This document shows positions 13,321-25,254 of a DNA stretch of 64,000 nucleotides, in pieces. This DNA is from Rhynochetos jubatus (lineage: Eukaryota; Chordata; Aves; Eurypygiformes; Rhynochetidae). Every line of letters starts with the position of its first letter. Positions within the stretch are counted from its first letter, which is position 1. The translations under genes were made by a program, and so were the position numbers. Location of the stretch: the NCBI GenBank assembly GCA_027574665.1, contig CM050651.1:3721501-3785500 (forward strand). Direction: 5' to 3'. The notes beneath the pieces were generated by a model, which made no database searches, was not told the origin of the DNA, and saw only the letters and a list, made by a program, of their open reading frames with translations.

Positions 13321-15449
13321 GTGACGTATCTGTAAAGAGCACTGACAGACTTGGATAACTCCAATTTTTGGTATTTTTCACTATTTCCAACAATATGGGA
13401 GAATAATTCTTGGCTGTTCAATTATTTACTTCATGATTTATTCTATAAGTTGGACATACACTGCCATGAAATACATCACCACGGGTTTTTTACATGCACT
13501 TTAATGTGCAAGAGAGCTGTTTCAGCAGTCTTTTATTGCCACCCTAACACCTGATGTTTATGTAACATTGCAATGATATTATAGGACTTTGTTGCTTGGG
13601 TACATTCTTTTCAAGAATAATAAAAAGATCTATTCTGAATAATTGTCAGAGACCAGCTTGATGTGATATGGCTTTTCTCATAATTCAACAGACCAGAGAT
13701 AATATTGAGTTCAAAATTAGATTGCAGAAATTTAGTGCCATGTGTCAGACTGGAATATGCTACCAGTAACTTCAATAATAATATGCATACGCTTCAGAAT
13801 TCCTTTATTATTAATGTTCTCTAAAGGTTTGTCGATGTACTACTAGTTGGTTACTGTGAGAGCACTCATTTTGCCCTTGGTAGTCATAGCCAAAAGATCT
13901 CCTTCATAGCAAGAGAAACGCTGAATGGCAGTGTTAAGAAACAAGGCCTTGCAAAACCTGATCCCTCTGAGCTGTCTGTACCTCATTGTATTCCAGTGGG
14001 AATAAGATAACAATTTGACCTGACAAAGATGGCCACTGCCTTCACTGTCTAGTTGTCAGAGCTGAAGTAAGGAATTAGTATGGAAATATGCAGAATACGG
14101 GGGGAAAAAAATAAAAAATTAAGGGTACTTGAATCCTGTGGTCTTTCTTTGACTGCTAGGGAGCCAGGTGCTCACTCATTGGCACAGTCAAGCTGCAGTG
14201 CTTCTGCATCTCTGTGAACTGTATTCTCAGCATGTAACGTACCTGGCAGGCACAAGCACACATGTGGATGGATGCACAAAGTGACACTGCCTTTCCTGAC
14301 AACCACATAAACCCACTGACAGCATGTGAACAGCGCATCCCAGTCCTGCTCCTCACTATCTGATGAGGGCTGAAGGGGCTGAAGCTCACTAGGAAATGCA
14401 AGCTCCCCTCAGACAATCACGCTCTCTGCAACCTCTTGAACCTTCAGGGTCTCCAGAATCTATAAGCAGATGCTGGCCATGCCTTTCCAGTCCATAGCTG
14501 AAGCCTTGGGTCTCTCCAGGTGCTGGTTTCCTCCTGGCTAGTCCAGTTAAAGCTTGTTCTAGTGCATCACGTGCACCTGCACACACAAACAGAGGTAGTT
14601 GTCACAGAAATTGGCTACGAGTGTAACATTTCTGCTTTTATCTTCATTCTCTCAATTTTTCCCCGTACTTGATCCCTACTCATTCACTATCGTTTCTCCT
14701 TTCCCTGTCTCTGGCACTTCTCCTAAACACCCCAGATTATGTTGTATACATTCTTACAATCACCTAAAAACATCCCATACTGGTTGAAGTGATCCCACAA
14801 ACTCACTCAAAACCCTATAATAAGTTTGCTCTTTTCTGTGAGACACATAATATCATTTTGCTCCCCATCTTCCTGTCAGTTACAAAGCTCTGCTGGTCCC
14901 TTCAGCAAGCAGCCATCAGTGATCGTCTTGGTTATAGTCATCATTACCTCTCTCTGATTGTTGGGATTTGTATATCTGAGTTCTTACTTGTTCTGTCTCT
15001 TGCCTTTGGTTTATATGCTTATAAATGAATTTTCCTTATGCTCTAGATATATACGTGCCCTTACATTCCCCATATCCTTACAGTTAGAATATATGGATAT
15101 GTCAGTGAATAGTCAGAAGAGGGAAAATCTATACTGAGATAACGAAGTAAAATACAGCAGGAGTTGCAAAAGAAAGAATAAAGACTGGATTTCTTGAATA
15201 GAGTTCCAACTTTTGAGCTGTCATTAATGATGTTATTCCCTTCCCAGTGATACTAATATAAAACTGCATACCTTTTGTGGGTTGTAGTCTTAATTTCTTG
15301 ATCTTAAGAGTCTCAGGAAGCTTAAGGATTAACTTCTTACATTACAATTTATGAAACCAATTAAAATTATACTGTAATGTATTTTACCTTCCCTGACCCT
15401 TAATGCTATATTAACAGTACCTATTATTTCTGTATCTTACCTATTCCAG
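13321..15449 (+). other. Intron with a GC-richer segment near 14150-14590
   Basis: Around 14150-14590 the base composition becomes richer in C and G than the surrounding intron, and 14600-14900 is pyrimidine-rich on the plus strand. This could be an old, degraded transposon. I find neither LTR ends, target duplications nor a CR1 match, so no family is assigned. Confidence 0.4.
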
Positions 15450-15517
15450 GGATCCATCTAATCATCTATTAGAAAGTGACATGTACTCTTCCCTCAGTTG
15501 TCGTAATACCACCTATG
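15450..15517 (+). CDS. Exon 5 of unrecognised gene
   Basis: It has a strong acceptor (tatttctgtatcttacctattccag) and the donor TATG|gtaact. It is 68 nt, phase 2 to phase 1, and encodes DPSNHLLESDMYSSLSC plus RNTTY. An N-T-T sequon-like triplet occurs at the end, but glycosylation would matter only if the protein were secreted, which is unknown. Its phase fits both neighbours exactly. Confidence 0.72.
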
Positions 15518-18500
15518 GTAACTCTGCAGTGCTAATATTTCATTAGCGATTATAATATTGCCCTTCCAGTATTGTATGGCTTTGCATTTTCAGCATTTCA
15601 ATGGGGATGATTGGACACTCTTGTCGTATCTCTTACCTTCTTAGGAAAAGTAATAAGTTCTAAAAGAGGGTTGGGGAAACTCAAGTGTAATCATCACCTT
15701 ATTATAGTATAAATCTAGAAGCCCCTCAACTAGCTCACTATTGCTAGCACCTTGGCTTTTTTGCCACAGATCCATCCATTTACTTGAATAACAAGAGCGT
15801 AGAGTTATAATATTAAAAATTATAAAGAAAAGAATATATATGGATTTTTAGAAGGAATATAATTCTTCTCTTCCAGGGCACAAACCAATATCTGTTGAAA
15901 GCTGGAATAAAACTTTCCCTGAGGACAAGTTATCTCATAACTGCCTATTGCTTTGTCTTCACCTGATATTACTGCATACTTCTGAAGTGGTGAGCCCAGG
16001 GCAACTGATATATGCTAATATCCCTTGATTGTTGCCTAAGGCAGCCTTAAAACTTTCTTACATTATTGCTATGTCACAAAAGACAGCCAGTGATCAGGCT
16101 CTGTTATGATTATGGAAATGACCAGTGCAATAAGTAGAAGTTAACTGTAAAATAAGCCAATATCTCCTTTTCTTTAAGGAGGAATTATGAGTACTACTTT
16201 AGGGAAAATAACTAATGAAGGTCTGGATCAGCTGCTGAAGTCAAACCCCACTACCTGAGAAGCCAGTCAATGGATTTCTTTTTTTTCCCTCTCTGAAAAT
16301 GAGGAGGCAGGGGGGGCACAGGGTCCATCTTTGTTATGAAGAGCATTTAGATAGCTTTGTTTTCTAAAATGTACATTGCTCTTAATCTTATCTTTATTTT
16401 TCAAGCACTCGTAAGCTTCTTGTCCTATCAAATCCATTGAGTTAAGCATATATTTCCTCCCATTGTTTTAGTATTAAGCCTCTAGAGTTTGTTGTACAGA
16501 CTTAATCCTCTGCAAATTGAATCATTGATCATTGCTCCCAGTATGGAGTTTCTTGCCTAGTGAGGAATTGTGTGTGTGCAGGTGAGTACATTGCAAAAGG
16601 GCCTTTTGTCATTGAGTGGCTTTTCATCAATAATTTTTCCTCATAAAATGTTATGCTTCTCTAGAGTTTTAATTTGGATACTCTTACAGGCAGAAAGTCT
16701 CTTTATTCACTGTTACTTCATGATGTTTTGTGTAAGAAATAGAAAAAAAATACTTGCTGTCAGATTTTGATACAAAATGATGACGAATATAATTCCCACT
16801 TTCCTTTCTACTTTTTTCTTGCTCATTTTCTTCATGCACACTTCTTTCATCCTATAGCTCTTGAATATAACTTATTGCATTAGCAGACCAGAATTGCCCG
16901 TATACATAAGTTTTTTTTGTAAATAAATAATGCAAAGATTCTGTCTTTAAAATCACAGTATTTGAAGTGAAGATGGAACTGTGACATTCTATTTCTTTCA
17001 AAAAGGAAACATGACAGAAATATAAGTAATCCTGGTACATAAATGCACGGCTTTTTCTTGTGTTTGTAAAGCACTTACGTGCCAAAATTAACTATTGCTT
17101 GTCATGTCTTCAAACTTGTCACACAGGAGGCCCACTAGGTACAAAAGGAATGGAATTTGGATGAAACAGCTTTGTGTATGAAAAAGTGAAGGCGTTTATA
17201 ATTAAAATGCATACCAGTAGAAGTAGATGTTGTAAGAATGCTTTTTTTTTTTTTAATAGTTTATGCTTCGTTATGATCTCTGCAACCTGTGGGTGTATAA
17301 CTGGTGGCCCATTACTTCACCACAAATATGTAAGTTTTAAGTTGTTGGGTTTTGGTTTTTTTTTTTTTTTTCCCTATTACAAACTGTGGTGTTTTCAGTA
17401 GTAATATATGTTGAACATATCCTGCTGGTTTGGAGTAGTCAACCAAGTGATGCCAAATGAAATCCAGAAAAATAGGTGAATGATGTTGGAAAGGCTGAGA
17501 GATTAAATGTAAATATGCAAAAATACAGTTTGCAAATTTGTTAGTTGTTTAAAAATTTGCAAATAATAAATGGCTTGCTTTGTTATAGTCACATTCTATT
17601 CATAGAGCTAACAAGAATTATCTGAAGTTTAAGCATGTTAATACATTTGAGAGATGTTTGGCTACATTTTACAATACATGAAATAATGTTACAAAATATT
17701 TTTGAAGGTTAATTACACTGTAAGTCCATCTGACTGTGTAATGATTGGTCTTATTATAAATTTCTGGTTTGATGAAAATGTAATGTGATGATGATTGATT
17801 CTTTAGGATAAAAGGTTCATTTACGAAAGACTTTTTTGTGGTCTGTGTAGCACTTAATTAGTTCGTAAAGGACTCATTTAAGGATTTCTTTCTTTCCTCC
17901 TCAGTTTGTTAAACGCCCAAACTTCAAATAAAAAGATCTTCCTATTACTTTAATCAGATACCTGAGTGTAGAATATTAATATTTTTTTTTTAATATTCTG
18001 TGTCCACATTGCAAAAAAAAAAGTTACGGTAGTTATATCGTAGTCTTCATCCGAGGGTTCCGATCAGACTTTGCCTTTACAAAAGCTTGTTGTGTTGCTG
18101 TTATACAAGTAGTGTAATTATGATATGTACGTTACTGTGCCATGTATTGTATAGGCACTGACAAAGGCACTCCTTTTGTCCTTGAAGATGTTATCACTCA
18201 GTATGTAACATGCTTTATTTCTGTGTGTTGCAAAGAACTGGAAATAACAACCTAGGTCAGCAGGTTCAGAATCCTGCAAACAACTAAAATTGAAAAAAAT
18301 GTCAGCAAGAATGCATTTTTGTGGAGGAACAAAACAAAAAATTCTCTTATTGCAGTACTCATAACTTATTTTACTGATAGTACAGTGTATTTAACAGTTT
18401 TTAGCAATCATCCATATTTTCCAGTGTAGTAAAGGTCACAGTATTGTGTTGGAAACAATATTAGTGACTTGTTCAGGGACAAGGTGTGCTGTGAAACACA

Positions 18501-21318
18501 ATGGACTGCCTGAACAGCTGTTGTTTTTCTGGTCTGCTTGGAAAGGAAATTCCAGTTTTGCTTTTAAACATTAAAATAAAAAAAAAAAAAGAAACCAAAA
18601 TATTAAAAGTAAAATAAAATAGTTTGTTGAACGCTGATCTATTAGAATTGGAAAGTGTGAGAACTTGACACGCAAATGATTGCGTGGGACATGCATATTT
18701 GAAGACGGTTAGTCCAAAGAACAAATGGAAAAGAATAATAGGGTTATAAATGTGTTTTAATTCTGTAAATCTATAGACATGAGTGGAAAAATCAGGCCCT
18801 TTTTGTAAAAGGAATAAGAGTGTACTGAAAACATGTTGTGGGTTTTTTTATTTTTAAGCACTTTCTTAACAGCTTCCTATATCACATAGTAACTTTCAAG
18901 AAAAATACATCATCATGAAGTAGATTGGATTTATTTTTATTTATATGCGTACAAAAATTATTGCTATATATTATAAATTATATATAAAATTCTGCATAAA
19001 CTTACTTTTATCTAATTTTTATATTTTATAGACGTAACATCTGCACAGCAGCAAACTTGTTTCAACGCTGCTGTTTTTCTTCCCCTAAAATCTTTAGTTC
19101 TTTTCTCTGTAGTGCAGAGGGACTTTCGGATCAATCAGATGGTACAAGATTGTATGAAATATTTTTCACTTGGAAATTCTGACAAACTCAAACTGGGCAG
19201 TTTTTATCTGAAGTACTCTTAACCAGAATATGTGTATTTAAAAAAAAATAAAAATTACACAACAACATCCTTTCTAAGATAAATGTCAGTTTAAGCACAT
19301 TCCTGCAGGTGTAGGTATTCTGTGAAATTTAGAGACCAAAGTGTCATTGATTCTCTTGTTCCATTAAAAAACTTTCATAAATCTGTAAATTAAACTCCAA
19401 AGTGTTTTTCTCTTGTTCATTATTTGCACATGGAGTTATCAGAAAATCAGGCCTGTAACGCTGTGATGGGATAAAGGTTTCTTCCACAGAGCACTTCTCT
19501 ATAGTCTTGAAGAGACATGTTTGCTTTGCTTTAGGAAAATAGAAAAATACATCGGAATTCCTCAATTATGTTTTCTAGGCTGCAGTAGTGCTACTGGTAA
19601 CACAACTGATTTAATTTGTTCTGAGTCTTCCAGGACCTGTTAAAGGTGCCATGAAACACAAGAGATTAAAGAGTATAGCAGAAATATTGGCTATTTAATG
19701 CTTGTTTAATATCCTAATCCTGCGATCTTTCATATTTTTATATATTTGCTGTGATATTTCAGTTATGTTGGATTGCTCATATGAACAGTTATGCATATGA
19801 ATGATGATTTTTATGACGTGTTCCTGGATTTTTTGCAATGATCTTTCAAGTTAAATAGAAATGGTACGTCCAAAGATACCTAGATTAAATCCTTATTGTC
19901 TTTTGCTGCTTCAGAATGGTCACTTCTGAGTGTAGCCAGGTGTGCCTGGCTGGTGAGGTTTGTCAGGTTATGGTGGGTCAGTTCTAAGCTTTGTGAAGCT
20001 CATGAGGAAGCTTTGGGCTGTCTGAAGCTCACATTGGATTTCATCAGATGGAAGTTATCTTGACTTGTACAACCTTGTCTTAAGGATAATTTTGTGTGAA
20101 TTGGCAAAATATTGTGGATAAACAGAAATGTTCTTGTATATTTTAGGAAAGATATAGGAGTCCTTCGTAAGGTATAGCATCTAGTAATGTTACCTGTAGT
20201 TGCTGCAGTTTGGTATGATTACATGAATAATAGGCTGTTCATTGTTTTTGTGTCACTGCTCTGATGTCTGGTTTTGAGAGCAGCAGAACAGAAATCTGTT
20301 CAAGCATTATTGTGAGTGTTGCAACACAGAGTTTTCTAGGATTCCATAATAAAGTTAATCTGCGAAGTGTCAGGCAGACAGCAGAAAGGGAAATAGTCAA
20401 GACTGCCATTGCAGGTACCCAAACTGAAACCCTGCTGAAAAGGGTGCTGGCAACTGAGCAAACAGGGGAGAAAAGGAAAGGAAATGGGAAAGGGAAGGAA
20501 AACTATTCAGTTTGTAGTGTTGAAATAGGAAAGAACGTGTGAATGAAGCTGTGAAATGGGATCTGACAACATATGGCTTGAGGAATGTAGATTTGTTTCA
20601 GAAATGATGATACATTATTGAAGACAGAATAAGTTTTGTCAGAAGAGGAGGGTAGATGTAAAAATACTGTCAGTCTGCTAGGTAGGGGCTAGGCTATTTT
20701 AAGGAAGAAGGAAAGTTGTTCAATAGAGAGCATGGTGAATGAATAAGAAAACCACCTCTACTGAAACGGTTGAAGATAGATAGATTTCAGAAAATTTTTG
20801 GAATTAACTAGTTATATACAGATTCAAGTTTTTAATTTGAAAAGGTGTCAGGAAACTAGAAGAAGTTTCTATGAGATAGTTGGGAAGAGAAATGCTGCAC
20901 CCCTCCTGCTTTCTACTGCTTGCAGGGCACTTTTTTTGATTCCACGTTTCTGGCAGTCTGCTTCTAACAAACCACTTTCAAGTGTCTCTTACCTGTGAAG
21001 TGGGGTATCCAAGCTGAGAAATGCCCCCCACTCTTCTGAGGGGAAGGTGGGCTGCATTTTTTTAATGGTAATACATAACTTATTTCTTGGCAAAAGAATT
21101 GTAACAGTAGTAATTCTACATAAGCTACCAATGTTTCTTTAATCAGGGAGAAAGCCAGCGTAAGATGTCCTTTTGGTGAAGTTACCATTGAACAAGCAAA
21201 GTTGTTTGGTTTTAATTAATTAAATAGATATAATTTATTTGGATTCTTAAATAAACTTCAGAATATTACTTTCTAAAGCCAAACAGATCTTAATGTAACA
21301 AGAGCTTTCAAAAATTAG

Positions 21319-21382
21319 AAAACAAACACAAAAACCCCCTCAATCAACCTACAAAACCCACAAAAAAACCCCACCCCAACAC
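21319..21382 (+). repeat. A/C-rich low-complexity tract
   Basis: AAACAAACACAAAAACCCCC-type sequence on the plus strand, nearly free of G and T. Confidence 0.65.
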
Positions 21383-21456
21383 TGCTATTGCTCGCAGTTT
21401 TTCTACACAAAGCAAAAATAGTTTCTAAATACAGCACTCTTGTCTAGAAGCAAGAG

Positions 21457-21481
21457 TAGTATCATATTAGATATGATACTA
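21457..21481. repeat. Perfect 11-bp inverted repeat, 3-nt loop
   Basis: TAGTATCATAT at 21457-21467 is the exact reverse complement of 21471-21481, separated by TAG. It could form a hairpin. No terminal inverted repeat transposon or transcript end is evident around it, so it may be chance in AT-rich DNA. Confidence 0.6.
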
Positions 21482-22171
21482 GTTTTTACTTCTGTTGTTC
21501 TAAATGTCTCAAAACCAGTTGACAACCTCCTGCTGTGCCCTGAGTACAGAAGAGTGAACCTCCAGATCCCAAAAGGGGAGGAAAGGGCAGAATAGAACTT
21601 GCACTGTACTTCATCACAGCACAGTAGGGAAGCAATCAGAACTACTTTTGTGCCTTTGTGTACGGTTCTCTTCCTCATTTTTATCAAGCTTAAAAAAAAT
21701 TCTCTTGTTTACTTTCAAATTTTCTTTTTCCACTCTGGTGCCTCTTTTAATTCTTGTCTTCCATTCATCTATAGAGCATAAAGCAAGTACAAATGAAAGA
21801 AAGGGAACAAAAATGTGAGAAAATGGCAGGTGTTACGTTTTAATTCAGAGGAGGTGACAGAACTGTAAAACATTCTTCTCATGTAGGTGCTTTCTGTTTG
21901 TGTTAATGTCCTTGTTAACAAAATCTTAAGAGGTGATTTTGTTTTGTTGAAGTTTTGTTGTCTAGAATTCTGGGAAGGTGCTTGTACTGTAGACACTGTC
22001 TAATAGCAGAGGAAGTAAAATGATAATGATGAATTCATCTTTTATACAAATAAATTTCCTTGGTTTATAATATTTGAAAGGAATGTAACACAACAAATCA
22101 GAACTCTGTTAAGCAATACAGTAGGTTTGTTTCCTTTTGTGGCAGAATAAATACAATATTTTTGTTTGTAG

Positions 22172-22247
22172 TTTTCAAAATACGATTGGAGGCTATGCAT
22201 GAATTTGTACATCCTGAAATAGTATCTGAGCAGTTGGGATATTCCCA
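22172..22247 (+). CDS. Exon 6 of unrecognised gene
   Basis: The acceptor is atatttttgtttgtag and the donor is TTCCCA|gtgata. It is 76 nt, phase 1 to phase 2. The peptide contains FKIRLEAMHEFVHP and EIVSEQLGYS. Incoming G plus TT gives Val, and outgoing CA plus G of the exon at 33751 gives Gln. A phase 0 reading is also open for 16 codons but does not fit the upstream exon. It is the last exon before the 11.5 kb intron that carries the provirus. Confidence 0.6.
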
Positions 22248-24353
22248 GTGATAATGAGTATCATGTAAAAGTGTCCTTGCTTCAATTCAGTGGCTTAACA
22301 TCTAAGGTTAGTTCTTGGTCTTACTCTCTATTTAGAAGTACTCCATTTTTAATAATGCAGTATGCTTTATGATGGGGATCAGGACTGCTTTATGAAATTA
22401 AATTTTCCACTGGATGTACTCAAAATGTTTTCTTTTTGTTTGGGTTTTAATAAAAGAAACTCCAGCTTACAACAATTCTCGGTCTTAATGTCTTTTACTG
22501 AAACCTTGCAGTCTGCCTACCTGACTTGCCAGGTGATTTCAAGGGCTTTTACAGAAGCTCTGACTATTTGAATGCTTTTTGATTTGTTCCTGTCTTGGCT
22601 CTTGGGCTAAAAAGTGTTTTTCGTGCTTTACACAATGGTTCAATAATCTGTTCTGCTGAAAGTTTTGGAGTTTTCAAAATTAATAAAGAATGTTTGCTTA
22701 GTTTACTAATAAGGACAATTAAGATTGTTACCAACGAACAGCTACTATCCTTCGTCTCACAGAGTCAGGTCTTGAAAAACATTCCGCAAGCTCGGAACAG
22801 ATTTTCAGATCTTGTTTGTCTTTCTTTCCAAAGAATATGCGGCTATAAAGGTCTCCCATAATTTATGGTACCCATGAAATGTGATATGAAACAAACCTTT
22901 GTAATAATGACTTACAGAAAAGTAATTTTTAATAAGATTTTAATCCACATGCTGGAGCAATGTGGATCACTAGAAGGAAAGAGAGCTCCAGTTCATAAAT
23001 GGGTATTATACAGTAACCATTACCTTACATAAAAGTTTTAATTAGATCCTAAACTGTAGGTTAGTAGCTTTTTTGAATTATATTCAGGTCAAGTTATTTT
23101 AAATTGTTACATTATGACATGAAGAGGTTTATTCTGTTAAAAGAAGTGAAGGTTTTCACTGTTCTGAACGTAGCCTACATACCAACAGCCACACCACTCC
23201 TTTTAATTCCTGTTTCTGTGCTCTGTTTTCAGCTGCCTACTATTCTCCTCATTTTTGTTTCATAACGCTGTGAGTGTGATTATTGTGAGGGCTGCAAGGG
23301 CTTTTTTTTTTTTTTTAAGAACTTTAGGTAAGAAGCAAGCAAATATTACTTTTTTTTTTTTTTTACACCCTGGGCATTCAAATGCTGTTAAACATACATG
23401 ACATTGAAAACTACATGAAATATCCCATGCTTGCTCATGCAAAACATTTAACGGGCATCTCTATGAATACGAACTAAAACAGAAGTGCTATTGCATTTGT
23501 TGCTTGACTCTAGAGATAGAGTTTAAAAGTGATAACATGCCCTTCCTCTTTATGGGCTAGGTTGTTTTAGTCTCCTGTTGTTGCTCTTCAGTGTTGTTTC
23601 CTCTAGTGAAAATCTCCACCTCCTAAACCAATACCAAGTGGAGGCAGATTACACTAGAATGAATCCTGTTAAATATAACCTCAGGTTGTGCACTTCAAAT
23701 GAGATGGATTTTTCCATCCCATCATTAAGGTACACTATGACTTAGATCAACATAATGAGTAGCAGTGCCGGAGGCTGTGTCTATCCTAATACAACTGTCT
23801 TTGTCTAAACATTTTCATAGTGTACTCATTGAATCTGGCAACCAAAGGAGTATAAATAAGAGGTAATAAGAATTATACATTAATTCTCCTTCTTTCTTTA
23901 ATGCAAACTAGAGCTAGTTAGGTGATCATTCAAATTAAGTCAGTTTGTATATGTTTGGGGAATGCGCATAATTTTTTATCTGTGCAAGTGTGCTTTCTGA
24001 TTCTGGCAGGAATTCATTTTGGTATTTGTTGTGATGTAGTATGAAAATGGTTTTGGGTCTCATTAGACAAAACCAACTTCTATTGAATAGGCATATGTAT
24101 GCACATGCGTGTACATATGTGCACACTCATTCTGAAGATGAAATTCTGAAAATCTAGGATTTGCTGCAGAAATACAGTTTAATTCCTCAGTTCAGAGCCT
24201 AAGTTGTTTGGGATAGGTGGGGAACAAATGATTCCAATATAACATTCCCGGTAAGTTATTTGAGTGCAATCAAAATAATGAAATTGACACCATTTAAATT
24301 GTTTGTTAAATCAGTATAATAAAATAGCTAACTTAATTACTAGCAGAGGTAAC

Positions 24354-24358
24354 ATGAC
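24354..24358 (+). repeat. Left target-site duplication ATGAC
   Basis: Five bases directly before the 5' LTR are repeated exactly after the 3' LTR at 31713-31717. A 5-bp duplication fits ERV-L-type and some gammaretroviral integrases rather than the 6 bp typical of alpha- and betaretroviruses. Confidence 0.9.
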
Positions 24359-25153
24359 TGTGCTGGGTTCAGTCAGGACAGGGTTAACTCCCTTTACTCT
24401 GGTTGCCAGGGAACTCTGTTGCTGGACAGTAAGTGAAAACATTGATAAGGCCTCAGCTGGTGCTGGGGATGGCTTGTACTGAACTCAAGGTCTTTTGTCC
24501 GCTTTGGATACTGTAGCTGACCCAGACGAACCAAGGAAGTATTTCATCCCATAGTACGTCATGTTCCGGTCTCTTTGGGTGGGGAAGAGGGTCCGGTAGC
24601 CATTACTCTTCCCTTCTCTCTCTCTCCCTTACTCCCTTGCTCGTCTCTCTGGGCACTTGCTCACCCTCCTGCGTTAGCTGCTTTGCTAACTCCTGTGCTG
24701 GCTCATTCGTGTGGGAGCTGGTGGATTGTTTTGACTTTTCTGGCCGTGTTATCAGTGATAAGGTTTGCTCAGAATCTGCTGCGTAGGCTCCCGGGCTCCG
24801 GCCTTCAGGCCGCGGCTCTCGGGCTGCGATCGCTCTCGGGCTGTGGGTCTCGGGCTCTCGGGGTCTGATTTTCATCCCTCAACATCTGGGTGTGCATTGG
24901 TCAGTGGATGGTGGGAAATTGTATCATATTGTATATATTGTACTATATGTTTCATTTTCTACTATTTTAAGTATTTATTAGCAGTAGTACCTGTATATAT
25001 TGATTTAGATTTAATTAGCAAATGGTTCTTATCTCAATTTTACGAGCTTCCTTATTTCTTTTTCCTCCGATTCTTCCCCTCCACTGGAGGAGGGGAGGGG
25101 GATTTGTGAGAGCGGCTTCATGGTATTTTGCTAGCCGGAGTTAAACCACGACA
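24359..25153 (+). repeat. 5' LTR of the ERV-L-like provirus
   Basis: Starts TGTGCTGGGTTCAG and ends TTAAACCACGACA. It holds a pyrimidine tract near 24611-24650, and a CpG-rich block at about 24780-24865 in which a TCTCGGG unit recurs four times. AT-rich TATATA elements follow near 24930-24950 and 24990-25000. A purine/pyrimidine segment near 25050-25100 contains a short imperfect inverted repeat around CCCCTCCACTGGAGGAGGGG. I could not place the U3/R/U5 borders, and no AATAAA is visible. Peptide-length open frames in the LTR are identical in both copies simply because the LTRs are. Confidence 0.95.
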
Positions 25154-25161
25154 GTCCTTTT

Positions 25162-25179
25162 TGGCGCCCAACGTGGGGC
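25162..25179 (+). other. tRNA-Lys1,2-type primer binding site
   Basis: TGGCGCCCAACGTGGGGC begins 8 nt after the LTR end. It matches the complement of the 3' end of tRNA-Lys1,2, the primer used by spumaviruses, visna virus and Mason-Pfizer-type viruses. This is where minus-strand DNA synthesis would begin. Confidence 0.9.
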
Positions 25180-25254
25180 TCGAAGGGTTGAGATAAGAAC
25201 AGATCTGATTACTGTGTGATAAAGCAGATTGTGTGATAAGTATTGGTTACAGAG

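Larger units (their letters stand above)
15518..22171 (+). other. Intron, mostly nothing recognised
   Basis: This 6.6 kb stretch contains T runs near 17250 and 17355, an AT-rich patch around 18950-19020, and an A/C-rich tract at 21319-21382. At 21457-21481 there is a perfect 11-bp inverted repeat with a 3-nt loop. The open frame at 20264-20542 lacks splice support. Confidence 0.45.

Noticed and set aside
20264-20542. 92-codon plus-strand frame
   Set aside because: A purine-rich intron segment without acceptor, donor or recognised motif.
24575-25109. Open frames of 90-114 codons in the 5' LTR, repeated at 31134-31668
   Set aside because: Identical in both LTRs only because the LTRs are nearly identical. 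Several frames on both strands are open through GC-rich regulatory sequence, and no start context or known product is apparent.
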